Positions 43,275 through 52,246 of a stretch of 64,000 nt of DNA are shown piece after piece. Source of the stretch: CBDDLD01 sp965230605. Its GTDB lineage: Bacteria; Bacteroidota; Bacteroidia; Flavobacteriales; Flavobacteriaceae. Made by a program: the position numbers and the translations under genes. Position 1 is the stretch's first letter. Each line of letters begins with the position of its first letter. Below the pieces are notes generated by a model that was not told where the DNA came from, did no database searches, and was given only the letters and a program-made list of their open reading frames with translations. The DNA is taken from assembly GCA_965230605.1 (NCBI GenBank), contig CBDDLD010000004.1, positions 2,232,001 to 2,296,000 of the forward strand, given 5' to 3'.

Positions 43275-43294
43275 GACAACATATTATACATCAT

Positions 43295-43324
43295 AAAAAA
43301 AGCAGCTTTTCAGCTGCTTTTTTT
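43295..43324. terminator. Bidirectional terminator between the isomerase gene and pepD
   Basis: AGCAGCT (43301-43307) pairs with AGCTGCT (43312-43318) over TTTC, flanked by a run of six A and a run of six T that extend the stem. It can stop transcription from both convergent genes, which end at 43274 and 43329. Confidence 0.92.
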
Positions 43325-43328
43325 ATTG

Positions 43329-44789
43329 TTAGTTTTTTGGTATCTCCTTTAAGATCTCTAGTACAAACTTCCAATACTTTTGTACTGAAGATATTTGAGC
43401 ACGTTCATCAGGTGAATGTGCACCTTTAATATTCGGTCCAAAACTTATCATGTCCATATTAGGGTAATTAGTTCCTAAGATGCCACATTCTAGTCCAGCA
43501 TGGCATGCAGCAACATGAGGCTCTTCGTTGTTCAGTTTCTTGTATAAATTGACCATCACTTTCAATATGGCAGAATCCATATTTGGTGTCCATCCCGGAT
43601 AATCGCCAGAGAACTCTATTTCACAACCCATAAGTTCAAAGGTTGCTCTTAGAGCGCTTGCCAAATCATACTTAGAACTTTCAACAGAAGATCTCGTTAA
43701 ACATCCCACTTTAATATGCCCTTCTTTTACGATGACTCGTGCAATATTATTAGACGTTTCTACCAAATCAGGAATATCAGCACTCATTCTATATACACCA
43801 TTACAAGCAGCATATAGTGCCTTTGTCAATCCTTCTTGTACACCTAAATCCATAACTTTTTTTGGACATTCGGTAGATTCTACCGTAATATCCAATTCAG
43901 GTTCCATAGTTTTTAGTTCCTTCTTAATACTGTCAATTTGAGTAGCTATCTCTACTTCAAAAGCTTCAACACTTACTTTATCGATAGCAATGATGGCTTT
44001 ACTTTCTCTAGGAATGGCATTCCTTAAACTACCCCCATCAATCTCATTGATCTGCAATCCATAACTAGTAAAACCGTCAAATAGCAAACGGTTCATAATT
44101 TTATTCGCATTTCCTAGCCCCTTATGGATATCCATACCTGAGTGCCCCCCTTGAAGGCCTTTCACATTAATTACAAAACCTACTTTACCATCAGAGACTC
44201 TGACTTCCTCATAAGAACGTGTCGCTGTAACATCCACACCACCAGCACACCCTACTCCAATTTCATCATCTTCTTCGGTGTCTAAATTCAGTAAAATATC
44301 ACCATCTAGCAATCCTCCTTTTAAGCCCATTGCACCTGTCATTCCGGTTTCTTCATCGATCGTAAATAATGCTTCAATGGCAGGATGAGCAATCGTTGTG
44401 CTTTCTAGTACTGCCATAATAGTAGCAACACCCAAACCGTTGTCGGCACCCAATGTGGTTCCTTTGGCTTTTACCCAATCGCCATCTATAAACATCTCTA
44501 TACCTTGAGTGTCGAAATCAAAATTAGTATCGTTATTCTTCTGATGCACCATATCTAAATGAGACTGCATCACTACAGTTTTTCGGTCTTCCATACCGGG
44601 AGTTGCTGGCTTCTTTATGATCACATTACCGACCTCGTCAATACGGGTCTCTAGGTTTAGTTTTTCACCAAAACCCTTCATAAATGCGATAACACGCTCT
44701 TCTTTTTTTGAAGCTCTGGGTACAGCATTTAGATCTGCAAAATGGTTCCACAGCACTTGCGGTTCTAACTGTCTTATATCTGATGTCAT
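43329..44789 (-). CDS. pepD: Aminoacyl-histidine dipeptidase (cytosol non-specific dipeptidase)
   Basis: A 486-residue M20-family metallopeptidase that hydrolyses dipeptides such as Xaa-His in the cytoplasm. Metal-ligand motifs: VVMQSHLDMVHQ, GTTLGADNGLGVATIMAVLE, LFTIDEETGMTGAMGL, LNLDTEEDDEIGVGCAGGVD, GLQGGHSGMDIHKGLGNANK, and the late VAACHAGLECGILG. Normal length for PepD. Single gene, followed by the strong terminator. Its own promoter was not located. Confidence 0.96.
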   Translation of the reverse strand: MTSDIRQLEPQVLWNHFADLNAVPRASKKEERVIAFMKGFGEKLNLETRIDEVGNVIIKKPATPGMEDRKTVVMQSHLDMVHQKNNDTNFDFDTQGIEMFIDGDWVKAKGTTLGADNGLGVATIMAVLESTTIAHPAIEALFTIDEETGMTGAMGLKGGLLDGDILLNLDTEEDDEIGVGCAGGVDVTATRSYEEVRVSDGKVGFVINVKGLQGGHSGMDIHKGLGNANKIMNRLLFDGFTSYGLQINEIDGGSLRNAIPRESKAIIAIDKVSVEAFEVEIATQIDSIKKELKTMEPELDITVESTECPKKVMDLGVQEGLTKALYAACNGVYRMSADIPDLVETSNNIARVIVKEGHIKVGCLTRSSVESSKYDLASALRATFELMGCEIEFSGDYPGWTPNMDSAILKVMVNLYKKLNNEEPHVAACHAGLECGILGTNYPNMDMISFGPNIKGAHSPDERAQISSVQKYWKFVLEILKEIPKN

Positions 44790-44850
44790 TGATTTATTTT
44801 TTAAGAATCACAAAGGTAGTTAAACCCTTAGCTTATATAAAACTATTTTC

Positions 44851-44858
44851 TATTTTTG
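44851..44858 (+). promoter_or_regulatory. Putative -7 box before the DUF3810 gene
   Basis: TATTTTTG matches TAnnTTTG and ends only 3 bp before the ATG at 44862. It also covers the in-frame TTG at 44856, so that TTG cannot be a start if this box is used. The mRNA would be leaderless or nearly so. Confidence 0.5.
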
Positions 44859-44861
44859 AGT

Positions 44862-45920
44862 ATGAAGAAATACAAAAAATGGATCATTGCCTTTTCATTT
44901 GTTATAGTATACGCTATCATCTCTTTACTTAAATTATTCCCCGAATTTGTAGAGCAATACTACAGTAATGGTCTGTACATTGTTATTTCTAAAATGATGC
45001 GTTTTGCCTTTGGGTGGCTACCCTTTTCTGTGGGTGATATTTTATATACCATAGCTACAATCTATATGCTAAGATGGTTGTTTTTAAATCGTGGACGATT
45101 ACTTAAAGACACTAAAAATTGGTTATTAGATATACTATCTGCTTTTTCTATAGCTTATTTGGCTTTTCATGTGTTATGGGCTTTTAACTATTACAGAATG
45201 CCTTTATATCAATCATTAGGATTAGAGCGTGATTATTCTACTGAAGCTCTAGAAAGTGTAACAGAAATGCTCATTAGCAAGGCCAATGCAGCTCATCTTA
45301 GAATTATTGATAATGATACTTTAAAAGTTGAACTCCCCTATTCTAAGTCTGAAATCAAACAAATGGTCCCGGAAGGCTATAACAATCTTAAATCTGAATT
45401 TCCAAGTTTAAATTATTCTCCATGTAGCATTAAAACGTCATTGTATAGTACACCACTAACCTATATGGGGTTTTCGGGATATCTTAACCCGTTTACTAAT
45501 GAAGCGCAAGTTGATGGGTTGATCCCTAAATTCAAATTTCCAACAACAGCTGCTCATGAAGCTGCACATCAATTGGGTTATGCTGCAGAAAATGAAGCCA
45601 ATTTTATTGGATGTCTAGCTTCTATTAACCATGACGATGAGTATTTTCAATATTCCGGATATGCTTTTGCGCTTAGGTATTGTCTTTTTGATCTCTATCG
45701 AAGAAATCCGGAAGCTTACAAGCGTTTAGTTCCTGAAATAAATAAAGGAATCCTAAAAAATTATCAGGAGGTCAATGATTTTTGGTCTAGTTACGAAAAC
45801 CCATTTGAAGCTGTTTTTGAAACTACTTACGATAACTTCCTTAAGGCTAATAACCAACAAAAGGGAATGAAAACTTACAGTTATGTCGTCGCTCTTTTTG
45901 TAAATTATTTCAAGGCATAA
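44862..45920 (+). CDS. DUF3810 membrane protein with HExxH motif
   Basis: A 352-residue membrane protein of the DUF3810 family. Three membrane segments lie near residues 5-25, 45-65 and 80-110 (WIIAFSFVIVYAIISLLKLF, FGWLPFSVGDILYTIATIYM, LDILSAFSIAYLAFHVLWAF). The soluble part carries TAAHEAAHQLGYAAENEANF, a zinc-protease-like HExxH motif with a further Glu pair downstream. A metalloprotease role is plausible but not shown. I choose the ATG at 44862 instead of the in-frame TTG at 44856, because a promoter box covers the TTG. Confidence 0.88.
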   Translation: MKKYKKWIIAFSFVIVYAIISLLKLFPEFVEQYYSNGLYIVISKMMRFAFGWLPFSVGDILYTIATIYMLRWLFLNRGRLLKDTKNWLLDILSAFSIAYLAFHVLWAFNYYRMPLYQSLGLERDYSTEALESVTEMLISKANAAHLRIIDNDTLKVELPYSKSEIKQMVPEGYNNLKSEFPSLNYSPCSIKTSLYSTPLTYMGFSGYLNPFTNEAQVDGLIPKFKFPTTAAHEAAHQLGYAAENEANFIGCLASINHDDEYFQYSGYAFALRYCLFDLYRRNPEAYKRLVPEINKGILKNYQEVNDFWSSYENPFEAVFETTYDNFLKANNQQKGMKTYSYVVALFVNYFKA

Positions 45921-45980
45921 AATTCATAAAATAAAGTTATGAAATCAATATCCTTAGAAAGATGGTTCTCGGAAATAAAT

Positions 45981-46010
45981 AAAAAAAGCGAGCAAATGCT
46001 CGCTTTAATA
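45981..46010. terminator. Bidirectional terminator between DUF3810 and DUF6503 genes
   Basis: AAAGCGAGC (45985-45993) pairs with GCTCGCTTT (45998-46006) over an AAAT loop, preceded by an A-run and followed by TAATATTATT. It lies between convergent genes ending at 45920 and 46011 and can serve both. Confidence 0.88.
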
Positions 46011-46805
46011 TTATTCTATAACATTGGCGCCTTCAGGCATTGCAAATAATGCAGCATCGGGTGCTACCTCAGTTACTTTTAAATCTGAAAACTCCACAGT
46101 ATTACGTTTTGTTGTTGGTTTGTTATTTTCATAATTATACCAATCAATACTCTTAGGTAATTGTAATCCATTAACATCTACCCAATTATTATATCTTATA
46201 AAATGAAAGTCTTTACTCTTTTCATTCTTTCCAAAGGTTACAGTATACCCTAACCACTCCATTTTGTGAGTATCCGGGTTGTAGTAAATAATATATTGGT
46301 CATCCGGAGAAGCTCCGATACCAGCCTCATAAGAAATTAAAACTCCTGGATAACTGGTGCCTTCGATCTCAATAGGTTCTACATCTTCATAAATGATCCC
46401 ATTATCAGCTACAATAAAAGGCATTGCATAGAAATACATCATTAAACCTTTGTAGAATTTGGCATTTCCTTTGTATTCGTTGTCGTCTTTTTCATTAACC
46501 CACAATGTACGGCCGTCATAGCCTATAGTATAGTTAGGCGCGTCGATAACCTCAGCTCTAGTTCTTAAGTTAGTTGTAGTTGTTTCTTTACCATTAGGCC
46601 TTGTCATGCTAAATGATAAAGTCTGCATCTTATTCCATTGGTCTACACCTCCATGCGCTTCAAAAACTTTAGTTATAGTTTCCGGGTACACACTTGTTGT
46701 AATTTCTCCTTCTTCTTCAGAATAGTCTACTGTTGGTGTTGCTTTATTGTCTTTACAAGACATCATAAAAGCAGTTAATACAAATAATAGTAAATAATTT
46801 TTCAT
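46011..46805 (-). CDS. DUF6503 lipoprotein
   Basis: A 264-residue lipoprotein (lipobox MMSC, Cys17) of the DUF6503 family, with ITKVFEAHGGVDQWNKMQTL, GYDGRTLWVNEKDDNEYKG, FYAMPFIVADNGIIYEDVEP, and WYNYENNKPTTKRNTVEFSD. The family resembles the outer-membrane lipoprotein-sorting fold (LolA/LolB-like) in Bacteroidota, but no function is proved. Single gene between two strong terminator-like structures. Confidence 0.88.
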   Translation of the reverse strand: MKNYLLLFVLTAFMMSCKDNKATPTVDYSEEEGEITTSVYPETITKVFEAHGGVDQWNKMQTLSFSMTRPNGKETTTTNLRTRAEVIDAPNYTIGYDGRTLWVNEKDDNEYKGNAKFYKGLMMYFYAMPFIVADNGIIYEDVEPIEIEGTSYPGVLISYEAGIGASPDDQYIIYYNPDTHKMEWLGYTVTFGKNEKSKDFHFIRYNNWVDVNGLQLPKSIDWYNYENNKPTTKRNTVEFSDLKVTEVAPDAALFAMPEGANVIE

Positions 46806-46866
46806 GTTATGGTTATTAGTTTAATGCTTTGACGTTCTAGGTTCATCAAAATTACATTAAAACAGT

Positions 46867-46874
46867 TATTTTTG
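46867..46874 (+). promoter_or_regulatory. Putative -7 box before the SpoU methyltransferase gene
   Basis: TATTTTTG, a full match to TAnnTTTG, ends 5 bp before the ATG at 46880, predicting a very short or absent 5' leader. No TTG -33 element at the expected distance. Confidence 0.45.
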
Positions 46875-46879
46875 TTTTA

Positions 46880-47677
46880 ATGAGTAAGCAAATCACCAGT
46901 ACGCAAAATCCTTTCATAAAAGAACTTGTTCAACTCAAGGAAAAATCAAAAGTAAGAAAGCAGACTTCAACATTCATAATTGAAGGAAAACGAGAGCTTT
47001 CACTAGCTATAAAAGGAGGTTATAAAGTTCGAACATTATTATATTATCCAGACTTATTCTCTGAAAGTGAAGCCAAAGCTATTGCTATCTACGGAATTGA
47101 GAGTATAGAAATTTCTAAAGCTGTTTTTCAGAAATTAGCACATCGGGATACCACAGAGGGTGTTATTGCAGTAATAAACGCCAAAGATCATAGTCTTAAA
47201 AACCTCAAACTAACTTCAAAAAACCCTTTAATCTTAGTTGCCGAGGCTCCTGAAAAACCAGGAAATATAGGTGCTTTATTAAGAACAGCTGATGCTGCTA
47301 ATGTAGATGCGGTTATTATAGCCAACCCTAAATCTGATCTCTACAATCCTAATATTATAAGATCTAGCGTGGGCTGTATCTTTACAAATGCAATAGCATA
47401 CGCTAATAGTACCGAAATAATCGCTTACCTAAAAAAATATAGCTTCAATATATTTTGCGCTGCTTTACAGGCTTCTGAAGTATACTATACACAGGATTTC
47501 ACTGAACCTACTGCCATAGTGGTTGGAACAGAGGCGATAGGGCTTACAGAAGAATGGCTTAATAATTCTACACAAAACATTATTATTCCAATGCAGGGCA
47601 GTATTGATTCTATGAATGTCTCTGTAGCGGCAGGAATTCTTATTTTTGAGGCAGTAAGACAAAGGCTAACACCATAA
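46880..47677 (+). CDS. SpoU/TrmH-family RNA 2'-O-methyltransferase
   Basis: A 265-residue SPOUT RNA methyltransferase with an N-terminal L30e-like substrate-binding part (KQITSTQNPFIKELVQLKEK, TFIIEGKRELSLAIKGGY) and the C-terminal trefoil-knot domain: LVAEAPEKPGNIGALLRTAD (motif 1), VVGTEAIGLTEEWL (motif 2) and IPMQGSIDSMNVSVAAGILI (motif 3). It would methylate a ribose in rRNA or tRNA; the target cannot be told from the sequence. Followed 1 bp later by the Ste24-like protease gene. Confidence 0.93.
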   Translation: MSKQITSTQNPFIKELVQLKEKSKVRKQTSTFIIEGKRELSLAIKGGYKVRTLLYYPDLFSESEAKAIAIYGIESIEISKAVFQKLAHRDTTEGVIAVINAKDHSLKNLKLTSKNPLILVAEAPEKPGNIGALLRTADAANVDAVIIANPKSDLYNPNIIRSSVGCIFTNAIAYANSTEIIAYLKKYSFNIFCAALQASEVYYTQDFTEPTAIVVGTEAIGLTEEWLNNSTQNIIIPMQGSIDSMNVSVAAGILIFEAVRQRLTP

Positions 47678-47678
47678 G

Positions 47679-48914
47679 ATGATGACAGCGAGCAGCATTT
47701 TTTACATCATAATTACTATTATCATAATAAACTTCATTAAGGATAAAGTTATAGACGCTATTAATGCAAAACATTACAACGATCCTATCCCCCATGAATT
47801 AGATGATGTTTATGAGAAGTCCGAATATGAAAAATCACAATCATATAAAGCCACAAACTATAAGTTTGGCGTATGGTCATCGGCATTCTCATTAATATTA
47901 ACTCTAGCATTTCTTGTATTTGATGGTTTCGAGTATGTAGATAATATTGCAAGAGGAATTACGGATCACCCCATACTCATTGGTCTTTTATTTTTCGGAA
48001 TAATAATGATTGGCAGTGATATAATTACAACACCTTTTGCCTATTATAAAATATTTGTGATCGAGGAAAAATATGGCTTTAATAAAACTACTAAAACAAC
48101 ATTCTGGTTAGATAAGATGAAAGGGGTTATTATGATGATGCTAATTGGAGGAGGAATTTTAGCCGGGATCATGTGGTTCTATCAATTAACCGCAGAACAT
48201 TTTTGGCTTTATGCCTGGGGAGTAATCACACTCTTTACTGTTTTTATGAACATGATGTACTCCAAACTTATTGTACCATTATTTAATAAACAGACTCCAC
48301 TAGAGGAAGGTCCATTAAGAGATAAAATATCTGACTATGCAAGTTCTGTTGGGTTTAGTCTGAAAAAAATTTTTGTAATTGATGGTAGTAAAAGAAGCAC
48401 AAAAGCTAATGCGTATTTTTCCGGTTTTGGAAGTGAAAAACGTGTGACTCTCTTTGATACACTTATTAATGATTTGGATGAAGATGAAATAGTTGCGGTT
48501 CTAGCTCATGAGGTTGGACATTACAAGCGCAATCATATCATCTTTAATCTTATCGCCTCTGTTGTTTTAACAGGGATCACTTTATTTGTCCTGTCTATAT
48601 TCATTTCCAATCCTTTATTATCGAATGCTATTGGTGTAGAAATACCGAGTTTCCATGTAGGACTTATTGCTTTTGGGTTACTCTATGTTCCTATTTCAGA
48701 AATTACCGGATTAGTCATGAATTATGTTTCTCGAAAATTCGAATATCAAGCGGATAACTATGCTAAGACAACATACAGTGCTGAGCCTTTAATTACATCG
48801 CTTAAAAAATTGTCAAAAAATAGTCTAAGTAATCTTACTCCTCATAAGGCTTACGTATTTATGCATTATTCGCACCCTACACTGCTACAGCGCATAAGGA
48901 ATTTAAGAAAGTAG
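47679..48914 (+). CDS. M48-family Ste24-like membrane zinc protease
   Basis: A 411-residue membrane metalloprotease. It has several membrane helices (SIFYIIITIIIINFIKDKVI at the N-terminus, VIMMMLIGGGILAGIMWFYQ, VVLTGITLFVLSIFI) and the zinc motif VLAHEVGHYKRNHI (HEVGH, near residue 277). The conserved SKRSTKANAYFSGFGSEKRV and the third ligand region KFEYQADNYAK are also seen. This is the CAAX-prenyl-protease-1/Ste24 form; in bacteria it acts in membrane protein quality control. The C-terminus ends PTLLQRIRNLRK. Confidence 0.93.
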   Translation: MMTASSIFYIIITIIIINFIKDKVIDAINAKHYNDPIPHELDDVYEKSEYEKSQSYKATNYKFGVWSSAFSLILTLAFLVFDGFEYVDNIARGITDHPILIGLLFFGIIMIGSDIITTPFAYYKIFVIEEKYGFNKTTKTTFWLDKMKGVIMMMLIGGGILAGIMWFYQLTAEHFWLYAWGVITLFTVFMNMMYSKLIVPLFNKQTPLEEGPLRDKISDYASSVGFSLKKIFVIDGSKRSTKANAYFSGFGSEKRVTLFDTLINDLDEDEIVAVLAHEVGHYKRNHIIFNLIASVVLTGITLFVLSIFISNPLLSNAIGVEIPSFHVGLIAFGLLYVPISEITGLVMNYVSRKFEYQADNYAKTTYSAEPLITSLKKLSKNSLSNLTPHKAYVFMHYSHPTLLQRIRNLRK

Positions 48915-48943
48915 CTCTAGCAGTATCTCAAAAATAAAAACAG

Positions 48944-48975
48944 CAAAGACTCTGAATAAAAATTCAGAGCCTTTG
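48944..48975. terminator. Hairpin between convergent genes
   Basis: CTCTGAAT (48950-48957) pairs with ATTCAGAG (48962-48969) over AAAA; after one mismatch CAAAG and CTTTG extend the stem by five more pairs. It lies between the Ste24-like gene (ends 48914) and the unknown gene ending at 48993. No long T-run, but the position fits a shared terminator. Confidence 0.75.
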
Positions 48976-48992
48976 TAGCAACTAGTAGTTGC

Positions 48993-49349
48993 CTACCCTA
49001 CATTTTTCTTTACATAATCGTCTACCTGATCATGTGGAACTTCCTTTACATCAATAAGAAAATCGCCATTAGAACCAGATACAACAATTTTAGATACGTA
49101 TTGTCCTGGAAAAGAACCATGCACCTTATACGGTGTGGTACCAGAAGCTCTAGGACCGGTCCACCCCATAGCATCAATTTTTAACCCTCCAACAAAATGT
49201 GAATCTCTTACTAAATCAAATCCGTAAGAAAAATTTGGAGCATCACCTTCAACTTCAATGATAAATACTCCCGGTGTTCTTAAACCTGTCCATAAATAGG
49301 TTGCAGTAGTCTTAGATGCATCCACAGGTTGTTTCATGTAAAATCCCAT
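48993..49349 (-). CDS. Unrecognised small protein
   Basis: A 118-residue protein I do not recognise. It has no signal peptide or membrane segment. The sequence is beta-rich and glycine/aromatic-rich (TYLWTGLRTPGVFIIEVEGD, FSYGFDLVRDSHFVGGLKID, GWTGPRASGTTPYKVHGSFP, VVSGSNGDFLIDVKEV), looking like a compact beta-sandwich. The last residues are acidic and lysine-rich (HDQVDDYVKKNVG). An internal Met5 is an alternative start. Single gene with 199 bp of AT-rich sequence upstream. Confidence 0.72.
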   Translation of the reverse strand: MGFYMKQPVDASKTTATYLWTGLRTPGVFIIEVEGDAPNFSYGFDLVRDSHFVGGLKIDAMGWTGPRASGTTPYKVHGSFPGQYVSKIVVSGSNGDFLIDVKEVPHDQVDDYVKKNVG

Positions 49350-49548
49350 AATTTTATTTTTTTATTTCACCTACTCTATTTTCGGTTTTTCGGTTACCAC
49401 CTTTGTTTTGTTGTATAAAATTCCTGATAATCAAACAGATATATATGCGTATATGTCATGTTTATACAAATAGGGTATAAATACTTATATGATAAATTCG
49501 ATTGCTAAAACTATTGCTCATTAATTTTGTTATTGTTACTTTAGTTTT

Positions 49549-51756
49549 ATGACTGAAGTGGAGATTGAAAAAGAAAATGCAGCAATTACAAAAGCTTACA
49601 AAGAACTACTGAAGGTAAGTTATCAGACTTTAAGTAAAGAGGATAAAAAATTAATCCGACATGCTTTTGAGGTCGCTCTTGACGCGCACAAAGACCAGCG
49701 TAGAAAATCTGGTGAGGCATACATCTTTCATCCTTTAGCTGTAGCAAAAATTGTAGCTCAAGAAATAGGTTTGGATGCCACTAGTATTGCAGCTGCATTA
49801 TTACATGATGTTGTTGAGGATAATCCTGATTATACTATAGCAGATATTGAACAGCTTTTTGGAGAAACCGTAGCCAGAATTGTTGATGGTTTAACCAAGA
49901 TATCGTCGTTAAAAAAAGATATGGATGTATCGCTCCAGGCAGAGAACTTCCGTAAAATGCTTTTAACACTAAATGAAGATGTACGTGTTATCATAATAAA
50001 GATAGCAGACCGTTTGCACAATATGCAAACTATGGATTCTATGCGTTCTGACAAGCAGGTTAAAATCGCATCAGAAACCCTATACATTTATGCACCTTTG
50101 GCTCATCGTATTGGCTTATATAATATTAAGACAGAGCTTGAAGATCTTGGCCTTAAATACACCGAACCAGAAGTCTACAATGACATCTTAAATAAGATGC
50201 AAGAAAGTAAGGAAGAACAGGATGCCTATATCAAATCCTTTTCTAAGGTCATAAAGGATTCTTTAGACAAAGAAGGTCTGAGTTATGAGATTAAAGGCCG
50301 ACCCAAATCCATTTTCAGTATTCGCAGAAAGATGGTCAAACAAGGTGTCTCTTTTGACGAGGTCTATGATAAATTTGCGGTTAGAATTATCTACAAATCC
50401 GATATCGAAAATGAAAAGTTCTTAGCCTGGAAAATCTATTCCGTGGTTACCGATCACTTTACACCAAATCCTATTAGATTACGAGATTGGATCTCATCAC
50501 CAAAGTCAACTGGTTATGAGGCTTTACATATCACTGTCGTAGGTCCCAAAAGCAGATGGGTAGAAGTTCAAATTCGTAGTGAGCGCATGAATGAAATTGC
50601 TGAAAAAGGCTATGCTGCACATTACAAATATAAAAATACCAGCGATAAAGACGATAGTTTAGACTTATGGATTAATAAGCTTCAAGAAGCATTAGAGAGT
50701 AATGAGGTAGATGCTGTAGATTTTGTTGAACAGTTTAAACTGAACTTATATTCTAAAGAAATTTTTGTCTTTTCTCCTAAAGGTGATCTCAAATCATTAC
50801 CTAAAGGTGCTACGCCTTTAGATTTTGCCTTCAGTATTCATACCGAAGTAGGCATGAAAACCCGTGGTGCTAAGGTAAATGGGAAACTTGTGCCTTTAAG
50901 TCACGAATTACAAAGTGGAGATCGGGTAGAAATTTTAACTTCAGAAAATGCTAAACCTAATGCTAACTGGTTAGACTATGCAACTACAGCAAGAGCCAGA
51001 AGCAAAATAAAATCTTCCTTAAAAGCAGAGAAAAAAGAAATTGCTGAAGAAGGAAAAGAAATATTAAGACGAAAACTGAAGCAACTCAAAGTTACTCTCA
51101 ACGAAAAGTCGGTTAATGAATTGGTGAACTATTTTAAGTTGAGTACATCCTTGGATTTATTTTACCGTGTTGGTATTGGCACAATAGATAATACTATGCT
51201 CAAGGCCTATGCTTCTTCGAGAAGTAATGCCTTAATGAGTTACATTAAAAACAGGATTCGTAAACCGGAGGTTTCTAAAGACATTGATAAAGATGAGATT
51301 ACATCCAAATACGATATGCTTGTGTTTGGTAAGGAAGAAGAGCGTCTTAATTACACGCTAGCGGCTTGTTGTAATCCAATTCCAGGGGATCGCGTTTTTG
51401 GATTTCTTACAGTCAATGATGGCATTAAAGTACATAAGAAAAATTGCCCTAATGCATTGAGTTTACAATCTAATTATGCCTATCGAATAATGTCGGCAAA
51501 ATGGATAGATTCTACACAACAAGAATATACGTCTCAGATTACGCTATCTGGAATAGATAATCTCGGATTAGTAAATGATATAACCAAAGTCATTTCTTCT
51601 AATATGCATGTTAATATGAAGAGTATTAGTTTTTCTAGTGACGATGGCGTTTTTACCGGTAAGATAACTGTTGAAGTAAAGAATAAGAACATGCTAAAAA
51701 AGCTTATTGATAACCTTAAGAAAATTAATGGTATAGATAAGGTTAGTAGAGTATAA
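49549..51756 (+). CDS. RelA/SpoT bifunctional (p)ppGpp synthetase/hydrolase
   Basis: A 735-residue long RSH enzyme that controls the stringent response. Domains: HD hydrolase (residues 40-200: HPLAVAKIVAQEIGLD, LLHDVVEDN with HD, KIADRLHNMQTM), synthetase (about 230-360: KGRPKSIFSIRRKM, FAVRIIYK, GYEALHITVVGP), TGS (395-460: KEIFVFSPKGDLKSLPKGAT), a zinc-finger-like helical region (ACCNPIPGDRV) and a C-terminal ACT domain (665-735). Both hydrolase and synthetase motifs are present. It is first in the run spoT-fur-purA-ostA. A TACTTTAG -7-like box ends 4 bp before the ATG. Confidence 0.95.
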   Translation: MTEVEIEKENAAITKAYKELLKVSYQTLSKEDKKLIRHAFEVALDAHKDQRRKSGEAYIFHPLAVAKIVAQEIGLDATSIAAALLHDVVEDNPDYTIADIEQLFGETVARIVDGLTKISSLKKDMDVSLQAENFRKMLLTLNEDVRVIIIKIADRLHNMQTMDSMRSDKQVKIASETLYIYAPLAHRIGLYNIKTELEDLGLKYTEPEVYNDILNKMQESKEEQDAYIKSFSKVIKDSLDKEGLSYEIKGRPKSIFSIRRKMVKQGVSFDEVYDKFAVRIIYKSDIENEKFLAWKIYSVVTDHFTPNPIRLRDWISSPKSTGYEALHITVVGPKSRWVEVQIRSERMNEIAEKGYAAHYKYKNTSDKDDSLDLWINKLQEALESNEVDAVDFVEQFKLNLYSKEIFVFSPKGDLKSLPKGATPLDFAFSIHTEVGMKTRGAKVNGKLVPLSHELQSGDRVEILTSENAKPNANWLDYATTARARSKIKSSLKAEKKEIAEEGKEILRRKLKQLKVTLNEKSVNELVNYFKLSTSLDLFYRVGIGTIDNTMLKAYASSRSNALMSYIKNRIRKPEVSKDIDKDEITSKYDMLVFGKEEERLNYTLAACCNPIPGDRVFGFLTVNDGIKVHKKNCPNALSLQSNYAYRIMSAKWIDSTQQEYTSQITLSGIDNLGLVNDITKVISSNMHVNMKSISFSSDDGVFTGKITVEVKNKNMLKKLIDNLKKINGIDKVSRV

Positions 51757-51764
51757 AATTTATG

Positions 51765-51772
51765 TAAATTTG
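51765..51772 (+). promoter_or_regulatory. Putative -7 box before fur
   Basis: TAAATTTG, a full TAnnTTTG match, ends 8 bp before the fur ATG at 51781, in the 24-bp gap after the spoT gene. It would give fur its own short-leader transcript besides read-through from spoT. Confidence 0.5.
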
Positions 51773-51780
51773 CACCGATT

Positions 51781-52233
51781 ATGAATGCGAAGACAGAAGA
51801 AAGCAACCAGGAAATTGTAAAGCGTGTATTTACTCAATTTCTTGAAGACAATAGCCACAGGAAGACACCTGAGCGCTATGCTATCCTTCAAGAAATTTAT
51901 GATAGTGAAGAACATTTTGATATAGAATCTTTATATATCAAAATGAAAAATAAAAACTATCGTGTTAGTAGGGCAACATTGTATAACACCATAGAACTTC
52001 TCTTAGAATGTAATTTGGTTCGTAAGCATCAATTTGGACAAAATCAGGCACATTACGAAAAGTCCTATTTTGACAAACAGCATGATCATGTCATACTTAC
52101 AGACACTGGTGAAGTTATAGAATTCTGTGATCCACGTATTCAATCCATTAAGAAAACTATTGAAGAAGTTTTCGATATCCAAATCACAAATCATTCACTT
52201 TACTTTTACGGAAATCGAAAGCAAAACGACTAA
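51781..52233 (+). CDS. Fur-family transcriptional regulator
   Basis: A 150-residue metalloregulator of the Fur family: winged HTH (RKTPERYAILQEIYDSEEHF, YRVSRATLYNTIELLLECNL) and a dimerisation domain with HYEKSYFDKQHDHVI and YFYGNR. The CxxC pair that binds structural zinc in classic Fur (C-L-D-C) reads ILTDTGEVIEFCD here, so it is absent; this is usual in this flavobacterial subfamily as I recall it. It is set between spoT and purA (13 bp before purA), an arrangement common in Flavobacteriia. Metal specificity (Fe, Zn, Mn or peroxide sensing) is not determined by the sequence. Confidence 0.93.
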   Translation: MNAKTEESNQEIVKRVFTQFLEDNSHRKTPERYAILQEIYDSEEHFDIESLYIKMKNKNYRVSRATLYNTIELLLECNLVRKHQFGQNQAHYEKSYFDKQHDHVILTDTGEVIEFCDPRIQSIKKTIEEVFDIQITNHSLYFYGNRKQND

Positions 52234-52246
52234 CTAAATTATATAA

